In this document: in pieces, positions 1 to 8,820 of the stretch
Numbering within the stretch: the first letter of the stretch is position 1
How the letters are laid out: the number at the start of each line of letters is the position of its first letter
Source of the DNA: JBBATK01 sp044228685
GTDB lineage: Bacteria; Bacteroidota; Ignavibacteria; Kapaibacteriales; NICIL-2
Reading direction: 5' to 3'
Length of the DNA: 64,000 nt
NCBI GenBank assembly: GCA_044228685.1
Contig: JBGAUL010000018.1
Coordinates: forward strand, 25,989-89,988
Made by a program: the position numbers and the translations under genes
The notes under the pieces: generated by a model
What the model was told of the DNA's origin: nothing
Seen by the model: the letters and a program-made list of their open reading frames with translations, nothing else
The model's database searches: none

Positions 1-138
1 CTTCGACTTGTACTTGGTGAGCAACACGTGATTGTTACTGAAGGTCAACACGTGTCATCAGAACGCATTGAATCCTTAGGCTTCAGCTTTGAGTTCCCCA
101 ACTGTGACATTTGTGTTAATAATCTTACGCAATCATAG
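1..138 (+). CDS. C-terminal fragment of a YfcH/TIGR01777-type NAD-dependent epimerase
   Basis: Reading frame 1 is open from the window edge to a TAG at 136-138 and encodes 45 residues. The fragment starts LRLVLGEQ and later has SERIESLGFSFEFP. This matches the usual end of the YfcH/SDR39U1 epimerase family, where an LxLGE segment is followed by a leucine- or glycine-bearing helix and an F.F.yP strand before the stop. Members are extended short-chain dehydrogenases with an N-terminal Rossmann domain, which here would lie to the left of the window. Family assignment rests only on this tail, so it is a moderate call. The gene runs in the same direction as the RND operon that starts 58 bases later. 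Confidence 0.55.
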   Translation, partial: LRLVLGEQHVIVTEGQHVSSERIESLGFSFEFPNCDICVNNLTQS

Positions 139-157
139 TGGTGGATTTTGCTCTGAC

Positions 158-165
158 TATTTTTG
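158..165 (+). promoter_or_regulatory. Candidate Bacteroidota-type -7 box upstream of the RND operon
   Basis: TATTTTTG matches the TAnnTTTG -7 element of the primary sigma factor in Bacteroidota. It lies 32 bases upstream of the ATG at 197. No good TTTG -33 element is seen about 19-21 bases further upstream, so this is only a candidate. Confidence 0.3.
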
Positions 166-196
166 TTAACTGGAAAACAACCTTACACATTTGAAC

Positions 197-1234
197 ATGC
201 CCCTTGGTCGCAACCTGATTGTGCTGACTGCCTTAGTAATGGCCGCCTGTCAGTCCAACAACTCTCAACAGCAAAGTGCTGCTCCCCCACCTCCTTTAAA
301 AGTTCAAGCCACCATCGTAAAACCCCGAACACTTGATGATGCGTTTAACGTGACGGGTACCGTGCTGGCTGCCGAACAAACGGATTTGCATCCGGAAGTG
401 AGCGGACGTGTGACACAGCTGCCGATCAGGGAAGGATCGAGTGTGAAGTCCGGTGACTTGTTAGTGAAGCTCTACGATGCTGACTTGCAAGCACAACTCC
501 GTAAGCTGCAAGTGCAGCTCGAGATTGCCAAGAAGAACGAACAGCGTACCCTCGACTTACTCGCCGTGCACGGCACCTCACAACAAGAGGCAGATCTTGC
601 GCACCTTCAGGTGTCGAATGCGATGGCTGATATTGATGTATGTAAGAGTGCTATTTCAAAGACCGAGATTCGCGCGCCCTTCAGTGGCAAGATTGGTCTG
701 CGCAATATTTCGCCCGGCGCTTATGTGAACCCAACGACTATCGTGGCAAGCATTCGTGAGGTCGGTCAACTCAAATTGGATTTTGAGATTCCTGAGAAGT
801 ACAGTCACATTGTTTCTTCCGGCATGTCGATTCACTTCACCGTCGCCGGCGACCAAACAAAGTATCAAGCCAAAGTGCTGGCAACTGAGGCGAATGTAAA
901 CGAACAAAGTCGGACTTTGAAAGTGCGCGCATTGGTTCAATCACAAACTGAGCGACTGGTGCCCGGAAGCTTTGCCAATGTAGCACTGTCGTTCAACTCA
1001 CGCGACAATGCGCTCATGATTCCAACACAGGCACTCATTCCGCAAGCGCGCGATAAACGAGTGATACTGCTGAAGGATGGAAAAGCCAAGTACGTGACGG
1101 TTGTCACGGGCTTCCGTTCAAACGACGTTGTTGAGATTCTAAGCGGCTTGAGCATCGGTGATACTGTGATTACCACCGGACTACTCTTCGTCAAGCCTGA
1201 TCAGAAGGTTGATATTTCTTCCATCGTGCAATAA
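197..1234 (+). CDS. RND efflux periplasmic adaptor (membrane fusion protein), lipoprotein
   Basis: This is a 345-residue adaptor of the HlyD/AcrA type that would bridge the inner-membrane RND pump and the outer-membrane channel. The N-terminus is a short hydrophobic signal ending MAAC, a weak lipobox, so it is probably lipid-anchored. A barrel-sandwich (lipoyl-like) hairpin is recognisable: GTVLAAEQ..., HPEVSGRV and REGSSVKSGDLLVKL. A coiled-coil hairpin follows, then the second lipoyl half (EIRAPFSGKIG, SPGAYVNPTT) and a beta-barrel region with LMIPTQALI. The ATG at 197 is preferred over an in-frame TTG at 191 because it gives a cleaner signal peptide. The gene is followed after 6 bases by the RND permease and then by a TolC gene, giving a full tripartite pump. 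The substrate cannot be told from sequence. Confidence 0.9.
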   Translation: MPLGRNLIVLTALVMAACQSNNSQQQSAAPPPPLKVQATIVKPRTLDDAFNVTGTVLAAEQTDLHPEVSGRVTQLPIREGSSVKSGDLLVKLYDADLQAQLRKLQVQLEIAKKNEQRTLDLLAVHGTSQQEADLAHLQVSNAMADIDVCKSAISKTEIRAPFSGKIGLRNISPGAYVNPTTIVASIREVGQLKLDFEIPEKYSHIVSSGMSIHFTVAGDQTKYQAKVLATEANVNEQSRTLKVRALVQSQTERLVPGSFANVALSFNSRDNALMIPTQALIPQARDKRVILLKDGKAKYVTVVTGFRSNDVVEILSGLSIGDTVITTGLLFVKPDQKVDISSIVQ

Positions 1235-1240
1235 GACTCT

Positions 1241-4200
1241 ATGACCATTTCTGAACTGAGTCTCCGTCGACCGGTACTAACGGTCGTCATGAGTATCGTC
1301 ATCGTTCTCTTCGGCGCGATCGGCTACACCTTTCTCGGCGTTCGAGAATATCCGGCAATTGATCCGCCGATTATCACAGTACGCACTCAATACACCGGAG
1401 CAAGTGCCGAGATTATTGAATCGCAAATCACCGAGCCACTCGAAAAATCTGTCAACGGAATTGAGGGTATTAGAACAATCACTTCGAACTCCACCCTCGG
1501 CTCATCGAGCATCACAGTTGAGTTCAACCTGCGAACGAATCTCGAACAGGCAGCCAACGACGTACGCGACAAAGTTTCGCAAGCAGTGCGTAATCTTCCG
1601 CAGGATATTGATGCACCACCGGTTGTGACGAAATCGGACGCGAATTCTGAACCTATCATCATTCTTCCGGTGCAAAGTTCGACGCGCAATATTCTGCAGT
1701 TGAGCGACTACGCGGAGAATGTGCTGCAGGAAAAACTACAGACCATTCCGGGTGTGAGTCAGATTGTGATTTTCGGCAACAAGCGCTATGCGATGCGCCT
1801 GTGGATACGTCCTGAGAAGCTGGCCTCCTATGGTCTTACTGTTGACGATGTGCAGAAAGCGCTGGATCATGAAAACGTCGAGCTTCCAGGTGGAAAAATT
1901 CGCGGCGACAACACCGAGATGAGTATCGTCAATTATGGTCGCCTTAAAACAGAAGAAGAATTCAACAATCTCATTCTCAAACAGAACGGGAGCTCAACCG
2001 TACGATTCCGAGATGTAGGGGAGGCTGTATTGGGACCCGAGGTCGAAGAAACCACTGCCAAGAAAAACAACGTCGACATCGTTGCCTTAGGTGTTGTTCC
2101 GCAGCCGGGTGCGAATCACGTTGAAATAGCAAGAGAGTTCTACAAGCGACTAGATCAGATGAAAAAGGATGTCCCTCAAGACATCACGCTTGAAGTCGCG
2201 ATTGATAAATCGCGTTTTGTTCGACGAGCAATTACCGAAGTGAGCGAGACGCTGATCGTTTCCATCGGACTCGTAGTACTCATCGTGTATTTCTTCTTCC
2301 GAGATTGGATCATCGCCTTTCGTCCACTCATCGACATCCCCATCTCCCTCATCGGCACCTTCTTCATCATGTATGTGATGAATTTCTCCGTCAATGTATT
2401 GACTCTGCTAGGAATTGTACTAGCGACGGGATTGGTGGTGGATGACGGTATCGTAGTAACAGAGAACATCTTCAAGAAGATGGAATCCGGTATGTCGAAG
2501 ATGCAGGCTGCACGCGAGGGAACGAACGAAATCTTCTTCGCAGTCATCTCGACGTCGATTACGCTAGCCATCGTATTTCTTCCCGTTGTCTTTCTCCAGG
2601 GCTTTGTCGGCTCCCTCTTCCGAGAGTTTGGAATTGTGGTTGCCGGCGCTGTATTGATTTCGGCCTTTGTTTCACTGACGATTACGCCGGTGTTGAACGT
2701 CAAGCTCTCACGTGATATTCACAAGCAGACACGATTTTATCTCTTTACTGAGCCCTTCTTCCGCTGGATGGACAATACCTACCGCGCCACGCTCGAGACA
2801 ATCATGAATGCGCGATGGATTGCCGTCAGCATCGTCGTTGTGTGTTTGGTATCCATCGTTCTCGTCGGCTCATCGCTGCAGAGCGAGTTGGCTCCTCTTG
2901 AAGATCGCGGTATCGTCCGTGCTCCCATGACTGCGCCTGAAGGTACTGACTTCGATGCCATGGAAAAGATAAACATGAACATTGCGAACGCCTACCACGA
3001 CTCGCTTGATAAGGACATTACCATGACCTTCCAAGTTGTGGCTTCGCAGTTCCAGAATGGTTCGACGAATAGCGGTACCTGTAATGCCGTGCTGAAGGAA
3101 GCAAAGGATCGTCCGCATACGCAGGCACAAATCGCACAAATCATGGCGAGAATTCTCAAGCGACATCCGGAAGTGCGATCGATCCCTGTGCAGGAACAAA
3201 CGATCTCGGTTGGTTTTGCAGCCGCGTCTCAGCTTCCGGTTCAATTCGTTGTGCAGAATCTTAACTTCGAGAAACTCAAAGAGTACTTGCCGAAGTTTAT
3301 GGATGAAGCATCGAAGAGTCCGGTGTTTCAAGGTGTAGACATCAACCTGAAATTCAACAAACCTGAACTACGCATCTCAATTGACCGCATGAAGGCGGCG
3401 CAGCTTGGTGTTTCGATGCAAAATGTGGCAACGACACTGCAGTCAGCGTACAGCGGACGTCGCTTTGGCTACTTCTTGCTCAACGGTAAGCAGTACCAAG
3501 TGATCGGTCAGGTTGATCGAGCAGAACGAGACCGTCCTGTCGACATCGCCTCGCTCTACGTCCGATCCAACAGTGGCGAACTTATTCAGCTCGACAATCT
3601 CTTGAACATTGTGGAGTCCAGTAATCCTCCTCAGCTCTTCCACTTCAATCGATACAAGTCCGCGACTGTTAGCGCAGGCTTGGCGCCCGGAAAGACGGTT
3701 GGTGACGGCGTAGCTGAGATGCAAGCAATCGCCAAGCGCGTTTTAGATGATTCATTTACAACAGCTCTCAGTGGCGCATCTCGCGACTTCGCGGAATCCG
3801 GTTCGAATACATCCTTTGCATTCGTGCTTGCCCTTGTCTTGATCTACCTCGTTCTGGCTGCGCAGTTCGAAAGCTTCCGCGATCCGTTGATCATTATGCT
3901 CACAGTACCACTTGCCTTGGCGGGAGCTGTGATTTCATTGAAGATTTTCAATCAAACGCTCAACATCTTTTCCGAGATCGGAATTATCATGTTGATTGGC
4001 TTGGTGACGAAGAACGGGATTCTGATAGTGGAGTTTGCTAATCAAAAACGAGAGGCAGGAGCTGATATTCGCGAAGCGGTAGTGACTGCATCGGCTGCAC
4101 GTTTACGTCCGATTCTGATGACAACACTGGCGATGATTTTAGGTGCATTACCGATTGCCCTAGCGCTCGGTGCCGGTGCACAGAGTCGTGTGCCGCTGGG

Positions 4201-4306
4201 TATTGTGGTTGTAGGCGGACTCTTCTTCGCGCTCTTCTTGACCCTCGTCGTTATCCCGGCTATGTACAGCTTCATTACCCGCAAACACTTGAAGAAGGTC
4301 GAGTAA
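1241..4306 (+). CDS. RND efflux transporter permease (AcrB/MexB-like, HAE1 type)
   Basis: This 1021-residue inner-membrane proton antiporter is close to the usual 1020-1050 residues of the AcrB family. It starts TISELSLRRPVLTVVMS, the typical cytoplasmic lead into TM1, followed by the porter-domain segments REYPAIDPP and the QITEPLEKSVNGI stretch. The proton-relay residues are present: the TM4 pair D401-D402 inside GLVVDDGIV, and the TM10 lysine K924 inside GLVTKNGILIVEFAN. The ending FLTLVVIPAMYSF is also typical. It sits 6 bases after the adaptor and 4 bases before the TolC gene, so the three are almost certainly one operon. The HAE1 versus other RND subclass call follows from the motifs. 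Specific drug substrates are not inferable. Confidence 0.95.
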   Translation: MTISELSLRRPVLTVVMSIVIVLFGAIGYTFLGVREYPAIDPPIITVRTQYTGASAEIIESQITEPLEKSVNGIEGIRTITSNSTLGSSSITVEFNLRTNLEQAANDVRDKVSQAVRNLPQDIDAPPVVTKSDANSEPIIILPVQSSTRNILQLSDYAENVLQEKLQTIPGVSQIVIFGNKRYAMRLWIRPEKLASYGLTVDDVQKALDHENVELPGGKIRGDNTEMSIVNYGRLKTEEEFNNLILKQNGSSTVRFRDVGEAVLGPEVEETTAKKNNVDIVALGVVPQPGANHVEIAREFYKRLDQMKKDVPQDITLEVAIDKSRFVRRAITEVSETLIVSIGLVVLIVYFFFRDWIIAFRPLIDIPISLIGTFFIMYVMNFSVNVLTLLGIVLATGLVVDDGIVVTENIFKKMESGMSKMQAAREGTNEIFFAVISTSITLAIVFLPVVFLQGFVGSLFREFGIVVAGAVLISAFVSLTITPVLNVKLSRDIHKQTRFYLFTEPFFRWMDNTYRATLETIMNARWIAVSIVVVCLVSIVLVGSSLQSELAPLEDRGIVRAPMTAPEGTDFDAMEKINMNIANAYHDSLDKDITMTFQVVASQFQNGSTNSGTCNAVLKEAKDRPHTQAQIAQIMARILKRHPEVRSIPVQEQTISVGFAAASQLPVQFVVQNLNFEKLKEYLPKFMDEASKSPVFQGVDINLKFNKPELRISIDRMKAAQLGVSMQNVATTLQSAYSGRRFGYFLLNGKQYQVIGQVDRAERDRPVDIASLYVRSNSGELIQLDNLLNIVESSNPPQLFHFNRYKSATVSAGLAPGKTVGDGVAEMQAIAKRVLDDSFTTALSGASRDFAESGSNTSFAFVLALVLIYLVLAAQFESFRDPLIIMLTVPLALAGAVISLKIFNQTLNIFSEIGIIMLIGLVTKNGILIVEFANQKREAGADIREAVVTASAARLRPILMTTLAMILGALPIALALGAGAQSRVPLGIVVVGGLFFALFLTLVVIPAMYSFITRKHLKKVE

Positions 4307-4310
4307 GATC

Positions 4311-5675
4311 ATGAATACGGATATTTCAATAACGAAATCAACTATGCTTCGAGTCGGACAAGTGACGCGATTGATGTTGCTGCTTTGTAGCTGCATTCTC
4401 ACGCTGACAAACACTGAGATACATGCCCAAAGCACTTTAAGCGTTGAGCAAGCAGTTGAGCAAGCTCTCAAATCGAATTGGGATATTATCATCGCGCATT
4501 CAGATGCAGAGATTGCTCATACAAATAATACATGGGCCACGTCCGGCGCGTATCCAACAGTGCAGGCGACGGCAAGTGGGAATGAATCGCAGGTAACCTT
4601 GGACCAGAAACTCTCAAGTGGACTAGAGACACACGTCGCAGGGGTATCACAATCCAGTCTGCAAGCTCTCGTCGCACTCAACTGGAAGATCTTCGACGGC
4701 ATGAAGATGTTTGCCACGAAATCGAGATTGGAAGAGTTGGACAAGAGCGGCGAATTGCAGTTCCGTAATAAAGTCAGTCAGACCATCTACGACGTATCCA
4801 TCGCCTACTACAATCTCGTTCGCTATCACCAACAGCTGCGCGTGACAAACGAATTGTTGTCGGTCTTGCAAGAGCGTATGAAGCTTGCTGAGTTGCGATA
4901 CAATAACGGTTCTAGTGCCAAGACGGATTACTTACAGGCGCAGATAGATTTCAACGACCAGCAGACTTCAGTACTCAGTTTGAAAAAGAGTATTCAGCAA
5001 GCAGAGTCGGTACTGGCTCAACTCATGGGATCCGATCAATCGAATCATTGGGTTGTTAGTGATTCAATTCAGACATCGAATCAAATTCCTTTGTCAGAGA
5101 TTGCTCAGCAAAGTCAGACCTCGAATTACGCGCTGCTGGTTGCTCAGCGCGACCTCAGCATCGCCCTTGCTCAGCGCCGAGAAATCTACTCCCAAGGTTT
5201 GCCAAGCTTGAGTATCAATGGTGGGTTTTCCTATAGTCGCAGTAGCAATAGCGCGGGCTTCTCACTGTTGAATCAAAGCACCGGACCAATAGTGGGCTTT
5301 GGTTTGAGCGTTCCCCTCTTCAATGGCATGCAAACCCAAACGCAACTGGATGTGCAGGATATTGTTATTCGCAAGAGCGAGCAACAACTATCGTTGCTCA
5401 AGACAAAGGTTCGTCTTGCTTACGAAAGCGCGCTTGCCGACTACAACAGCGCACAGTCAATACTCAGCATCCAACGATCCAACCTTGATCTTGCGCGCGA
5501 GAACAGCAGCATCGCCATGGAACGTTTCCGTAAGGAATCAATAACCTCAGTGGAACTTCATCAAATACAACTGAGCGTTCTACAAGAAGCAACGAATCTT
5601 CTTAATACGCAGTGGACTGCAAAGGCAGCGGAACTGCAGCTGCTACTATTGGCTGGACGCCTCAATACGCCTTAA
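4311..5675 (+). CDS. TolC-family outer-membrane efflux channel
   Basis: This 454-residue outer-membrane factor completes the RND pump. The N-terminus carries a signal peptide (hydrophobic stretch around residues 17-32, likely cut near HAQS); an internal ATG at codon 12 would give a shorter leader. The body shows the two repeated alpha-helical hairpin halves of the family: LSVEQAVEQALKSNWDI early, NLVRYHQQLRVTNELL and AELRYNNGSSAKTDYLQAQ in the first half, then GLSVPLFNGMQTQ and RFRKESITSVELHQIQ in the second. The position immediately after the permease supports the role. It is also the only TolC-like gene in the window and ends 35 bases from the convergent ABC operon, so it could serve both systems; that is inference. 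Confidence 0.93.
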   Translation: MNTDISITKSTMLRVGQVTRLMLLLCSCILTLTNTEIHAQSTLSVEQAVEQALKSNWDIIIAHSDAEIAHTNNTWATSGAYPTVQATASGNESQVTLDQKLSSGLETHVAGVSQSSLQALVALNWKIFDGMKMFATKSRLEELDKSGELQFRNKVSQTIYDVSIAYYNLVRYHQQLRVTNELLSVLQERMKLAELRYNNGSSAKTDYLQAQIDFNDQQTSVLSLKKSIQQAESVLAQLMGSDQSNHWVVSDSIQTSNQIPLSEIAQQSQTSNYALLVAQRDLSIALAQRREIYSQGLPSLSINGGFSYSRSSNSAGFSLLNQSTGPIVGFGLSVPLFNGMQTQTQLDVQDIVIRKSEQQLSLLKTKVRLAYESALADYNSAQSILSIQRSNLDLARENSSIAMERFRKESITSVELHQIQLSVLQEATNLLNTQWTAKAAELQLLLLAGRLNTP

Positions 5676-5710
5676 GCTTGGATTGTTTCTTTGCTGGAGG
5701 GCGCACGCTC

Positions 5711-6430
5711 TCAATTGTCATGATGCACAATGCGTCCATCAGACATTTCGACGACGCGATCGGTGCGCGACGCAAACTCACGATCGTGCGTGACGATGAT
5801 GATGCTCTGTCCTTGTGTCTGCTTGAGTTCCTGCAGACAATCAAACACAATTCTCGAATTCTCCGAATCCAGATTGCCCGTTGGTTCATCGCCGATAATC
5901 AAAGTCGGATCGTTTATCAACGCGCGCGCTATGGATGCGCGTTGTTGTTGTCCCCCACTCAAACTCTTAGCCGCTTTCAAAGCCTGATCCTCAATTCCCA
6001 TGATGCGCAGTTTATCGTAGGCAGAAGCTTCGATTTCGGCTTTCGATCTCTGACCGAGCTTCAGAGCCGGCACCATGACGTTTTGCAAGACGGTGAACTC
6101 AGGCAAGAGAAAATGAAATTGAAAGATGAAGCCGATGTGTGCGTTGCGGAATTGAGAGAGTTGGTTTTGCGTTTGACCGCTGAGTAGTTCCCCATTGACT
6201 CGCAACTCACCTTGGTAGTCGGTGTCCATGGTTGACAGGACGTAGAGCAAGGTCGATTTACCACATCCTGACTTTCCGACGATGCTCACGAATTCTTGTC
6301 GCGCGACGGAAAAGCTAATGTCATCCAAGACCTTAAACTCAACCGGATCATGAAAGTACTTCACGATGTGCAGTGCTTCTAAGCAGGGTTGTTCGTTTTG
6401 ACTCGATGTGCTTGGCTTCGGCGTCATCAT
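5711..6430 (-). CDS. ABC transporter ATP-binding protein, LolD/MacB-like
   Basis: This is a 239-residue nucleotide-binding subunit. The Walker A (GKSGCGKST, about 52-60), signature LSGGQQQR (157-164) and Walker B with glutamate (LIIGDEPTGNLD, about 177-188) are all intact. The Q-loop region QFHFLLPEFTVLQNV is characteristic of the LolD/MacB/FtsE branch. Its start codon overlaps the stop of the upstream permease in a TAATG arrangement, pointing to translational coupling and a shared complex. The operon also encodes a HlyD-type adaptor, so the complex resembles a MacAB-like exporter as well as a lipoprotein-sorting system; sequence alone does not separate the two. Confidence 0.92.
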   Translation of the reverse strand: MMTPKPSTSSQNEQPCLEALHIVKYFHDPVEFKVLDDISFSVARQEFVSIVGKSGCGKSTLLYVLSTMDTDYQGELRVNGELLSGQTQNQLSQFRNAHIGFIFQFHFLLPEFTVLQNVMVPALKLGQRSKAEIEASAYDKLRIMGIEDQALKAAKSLSGGQQQRASIARALINDPTLIIGDEPTGNLDSENSRIVFDCLQELKQTQGQSIIIVTHDREFASRTDRVVEMSDGRIVHHDN

Positions 6431-7680
6431 TATCCTCGAATAATGACAACTGGATCAACACCTGCTGCTCGACGTGACGGAAAGTACCCGGCAACGCCTG
6501 AGGAAATCAACGCGAATATTATTCCGACCACGTAGTAGATAGGATCAAAGTTGACAGGCATGTGATCCATTCCGGGTAAGAAGCTGTTGTGATAGGGAAT
6601 GCTCACGATAATGAGCGACAATCCCAAACCAAAAAGCAATCCGGAAATACCACCGATAATTCCAAGTGCTAATGCTTGTCCTATGAAGATGCGCTGGATG
6701 TCGCCTCGCTCGAAACCAATTGCTTTGAGAATCGCAATGTCTTTCATCTTTTCGTACATCATCATAGTCATGATGTTGTAGATACCAAAACCAGCAACGA
6801 CAAGCATCGCGACGCTGACCATATAGGTCACGAAAGCACGGATTGTGATTGACACGAGAATGGACGCGTTAGCTGTTTCCCAATCATCTGCAGTGTAGCC
6901 GAATTGGCGATGCAATTCTGCCGCGTAGAACTTCGCTTCTTCGAGATTGTTCAGCTTGATGTTGATATCTGTGATGTAAAGCTGATCGCGCTTCAACATC
7001 TTCTGCACTGTCTTGGTTGTTGCGTAGCAATTCGAATTGTCGACGAGTGCTATGCCAAGACGAAAGATACCGGCAACAGTAAGAACGAGTTTGGTTCCAC
7101 TGGCAAGTGTTACCGTTACATGATCGTTGACGTTGATATGCAGCTTGTCAGCCAAACCGCCTCCCATCATGATCCCGTTGTCTGTAGCCAGCACTCGTTC
7201 GAGCGTACCGGCCGTCATCTTAGAGCGAAGATTATAGAGCTTATCCTCTTCGAGAAGATCCACACCATAAACAGCACCCGGTATTTCACTGACGCCGTAG
7301 TTGTAGTAGAGCTGTGTCGTGACTCGTGGCGAAACACCATACACACGCGGATCGCGCTTGATGATATTCAGCATCTGCATTCCGTCTTTCAGATTACGCG
7401 CTTTGTCACGTGGCTTTGGATGATAGACCGTCACTATCGCCGAGTCAGAATGAAAAACACGCTCGGCTATTTGGATGGAGTCTATGTTGAGATCGTTGTA
7501 AATGCGAACGTGTGGCGTCGCGCTCAGCATGAGGTCATTCACAAGCTTGTCTGCACCGGTCATGAAACTGACCATGGCGATGTAGAGACCAATGCCAAGA
7601 GTCACACCGAGGGCCGCGACGACAGTCTGTCGCTTGCGTGACAGTAAGTGGGTACGAATAATTTGACCAATGACGCCCAC
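6430..7680 (-). CDS. ABC transporter permease of the FtsX/LolC-E/MacB type
   Basis: This inner-membrane permease has one N-terminal TM helix (TVVAALGVTLGIGLYIA), a large periplasmic domain, and a C-terminal FtsX core of three TM helices (AFVTYMVSVAMLVVAGFGIYN; IFIGQALALGIIGGI; IYYVVGIIFALISSG). It ends with the family-typical FPSRRAAGVDPV. The GTG at 7680 gives a start just before GQIIRTHLLSRKRQ, the usual cytoplasmic lead. A longer reading starting at a TTG at 7728 would translate a His/Arg-rich segment encoded by a perfect hairpin, so it is less likely. It overlaps the ATPase gene by one base and follows a lipoprotein gene. It is probably the partner of the LolD-like ATPase in an exporter with the HlyD-like protein at 8821-9921. 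Confidence 0.88.
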   Translation of the reverse strand: MGVIGQIIRTHLLSRKRQTVVAALGVTLGIGLYIAMVSFMTGADKLVNDLMLSATPHVRIYNDLNIDSIQIAERVFHSDSAIVTVYHPKPRDKARNLKDGMQMLNIIKRDPRVYGVSPRVTTQLYYNYGVSEIPGAVYGVDLLEEDKLYNLRSKMTAGTLERVLATDNGIMMGGGLADKLHINVNDHVTVTLASGTKLVLTVAGIFRLGIALVDNSNCYATTKTVQKMLKRDQLYITDINIKLNNLEEAKFYAAELHRQFGYTADDWETANASILVSITIRAFVTYMVSVAMLVVAGFGIYNIMTMMMYEKMKDIAILKAIGFERGDIQRIFIGQALALGIIGGISGLLFGLGLSLIIVSIPYHNSFLPGMDHMPVNFDPIYYVVGIIFALISSGVAGYFPSRRAAGVDPVVIIRG

Positions 7681-7709
7681 TATTAATCCGATCCGGTGGT
7701 GATCTTGAC

Positions 7710-7740
7710 GATGACGGTGGTGTAGCAACCCACCGTCATC
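7710..7740 (-). other. Perfect 11-bp hairpin just upstream of the permease start
   Basis: Arms 7710-7720 (GATGACGGTGG) and 7730-7740 (CCACCGTCATC) pair perfectly around a 9-base loop. No T-run follows in the direction of transcription, so it is not a classic intrinsic terminator. It lies 30 bases upstream of the proposed GTG start of the permease, where it could attenuate or stabilise the transcript between the lipoprotein and permease genes. Confidence 0.5.
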
Positions 7741-7805
7741 ATCACACTGTTTTACTCTAACAGCACTTCATAGAAGCACTGCCAACACTCGTTGCAGCTC
7801 TAGGC

Positions 7806-8756
7806 CTAGCGATAATATCTCTTTAGCATCGCGGTCTCATCTTTCATGCGTTGACAGAGAAGCAATGTGTTTGAGTAGAGATCTTCGCCGGGTGCGATAT
7901 CGATGGCTTTGCGGAAGTTCCGCTCAGCTGTCTCATAATTTCCAATTGCCATACACGCACAAGCATAGTCATAGAGAGCCTTATGCAAGAGCTCATGTCC
8001 TGGATGCTTAAGTATAGCTTTGTTGTACTGATTAGCTGCTTCTTGCCACAGAGATTTTTTAGCGAGATCATTACCGGCTTCAAGTTCCGGCAGATCGGAG
8101 TCCTGTAGCAGTCTAATGGTTGTCATCTCAGTTCTCGACATAAAGCTCTGGACCAGACGATCAGATATCTCATCAATCAACGATCGTTCCAGAACGGGAA
8201 CGGCAATAGAACCTGGCTTGGAGTTAAGAGCGCTATTCGTAGCGCTTCTCTCAAGGTCGTAGGTCGTCGACCAAATGATTGCGTTTTGCGAGAGATCGCG
8301 CAAACGCAATTGCGTAGAGAAACGCAGCTTGCCGTTGACGTCATGTTGATGCACGACACTGTCTTTGACAACCGTATCACGCTTCCCATCAGCCGTGCGC
8401 ACTTTGCGTTCAACCAATTGCTGAGTGTGCGTGCTGCGCTCGCTGTAATCATTGGTCGCAACTGCACCACTCAACACGACGGTACTATTGCTCTCGTTCG
8501 AAAAACTCTTGGTGTCGCTGACTGCATCGAAGAGTCTGGAGGCAAGCAACTTCTCAAGAATTGCATTGCGAACGGCAGCGCCATCGTTTCGATTGTAGGA
8601 TGAGCTCTCGATGGGATCAACGACGATGCGTTTATAGGAGCTGACGTTGACCTCTGGCGGACGCTGTACCGGGATTTGAACATTCACCGAGCTCACGCAT
8701 GAAGACAGAATCACTGACGAAGCAAGGAGAAGGACTGAGAGTAATCGTGTAACCAT
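7806..8756 (-). CDS. Lipoprotein with C-terminal TPR repeat, unknown role in the ABC exporter operon
   Basis: The ATG at 8756 gives a classical lipoprotein signal ending SVILSSC. After it comes an alpha/beta region (YKRIVVDPIESSS..., a helix AVRNAILEKLLASRLFDAV) resembling CsgG/TolB-N-like or DUF6340-type outer-membrane lipoproteins, though I cannot decide among these. The C-terminal 90 residues form TPR-like helices (LAKKSLWQEAANQYNKAIL; YACACMAIGNYETAERNFRKAI). It lies between the adaptor and permease genes of the same operon. A scaffolding or outer-membrane assembly role for that transporter is plausible but inferred. An upstream in-frame ATG pair at 8783-8786 would place a charged FKKK stretch before the signal and is less likely. 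Confidence 0.7.
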   Translation of the reverse strand: MVTRLLSVLLLASSVILSSCVSSVNVQIPVQRPPEVNVSSYKRIVVDPIESSSYNRNDGAAVRNAILEKLLASRLFDAVSDTKSFSNESNSTVVLSGAVATNDYSERSTHTQQLVERKVRTADGKRDTVVKDSVVHQHDVNGKLRFSTQLRLRDLSQNAIIWSTTYDLERSATNSALNSKPGSIAVPVLERSLIDEISDRLVQSFMSRTEMTTIRLLQDSDLPELEAGNDLAKKSLWQEAANQYNKAILKHPGHELLHKALYDYACACMAIGNYETAERNFRKAIDIAPGEDLYSNTLLLCQRMKDETAMLKRYYR

Positions 8757-8820
8757 AGCTTTCTTCTTAAAGTAAAAGTGCATCATTACGACACGTCAAA
8801 ACGCGAATGGGTTTAGTGGC

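Noticed and set aside
6904..7641. 245-codon plus-strand frame opposite the permease
   Set aside because: It lies wholly on the complement of the FtsX-type permease, has no recognisable domain, and its composition follows from the opposing codons.
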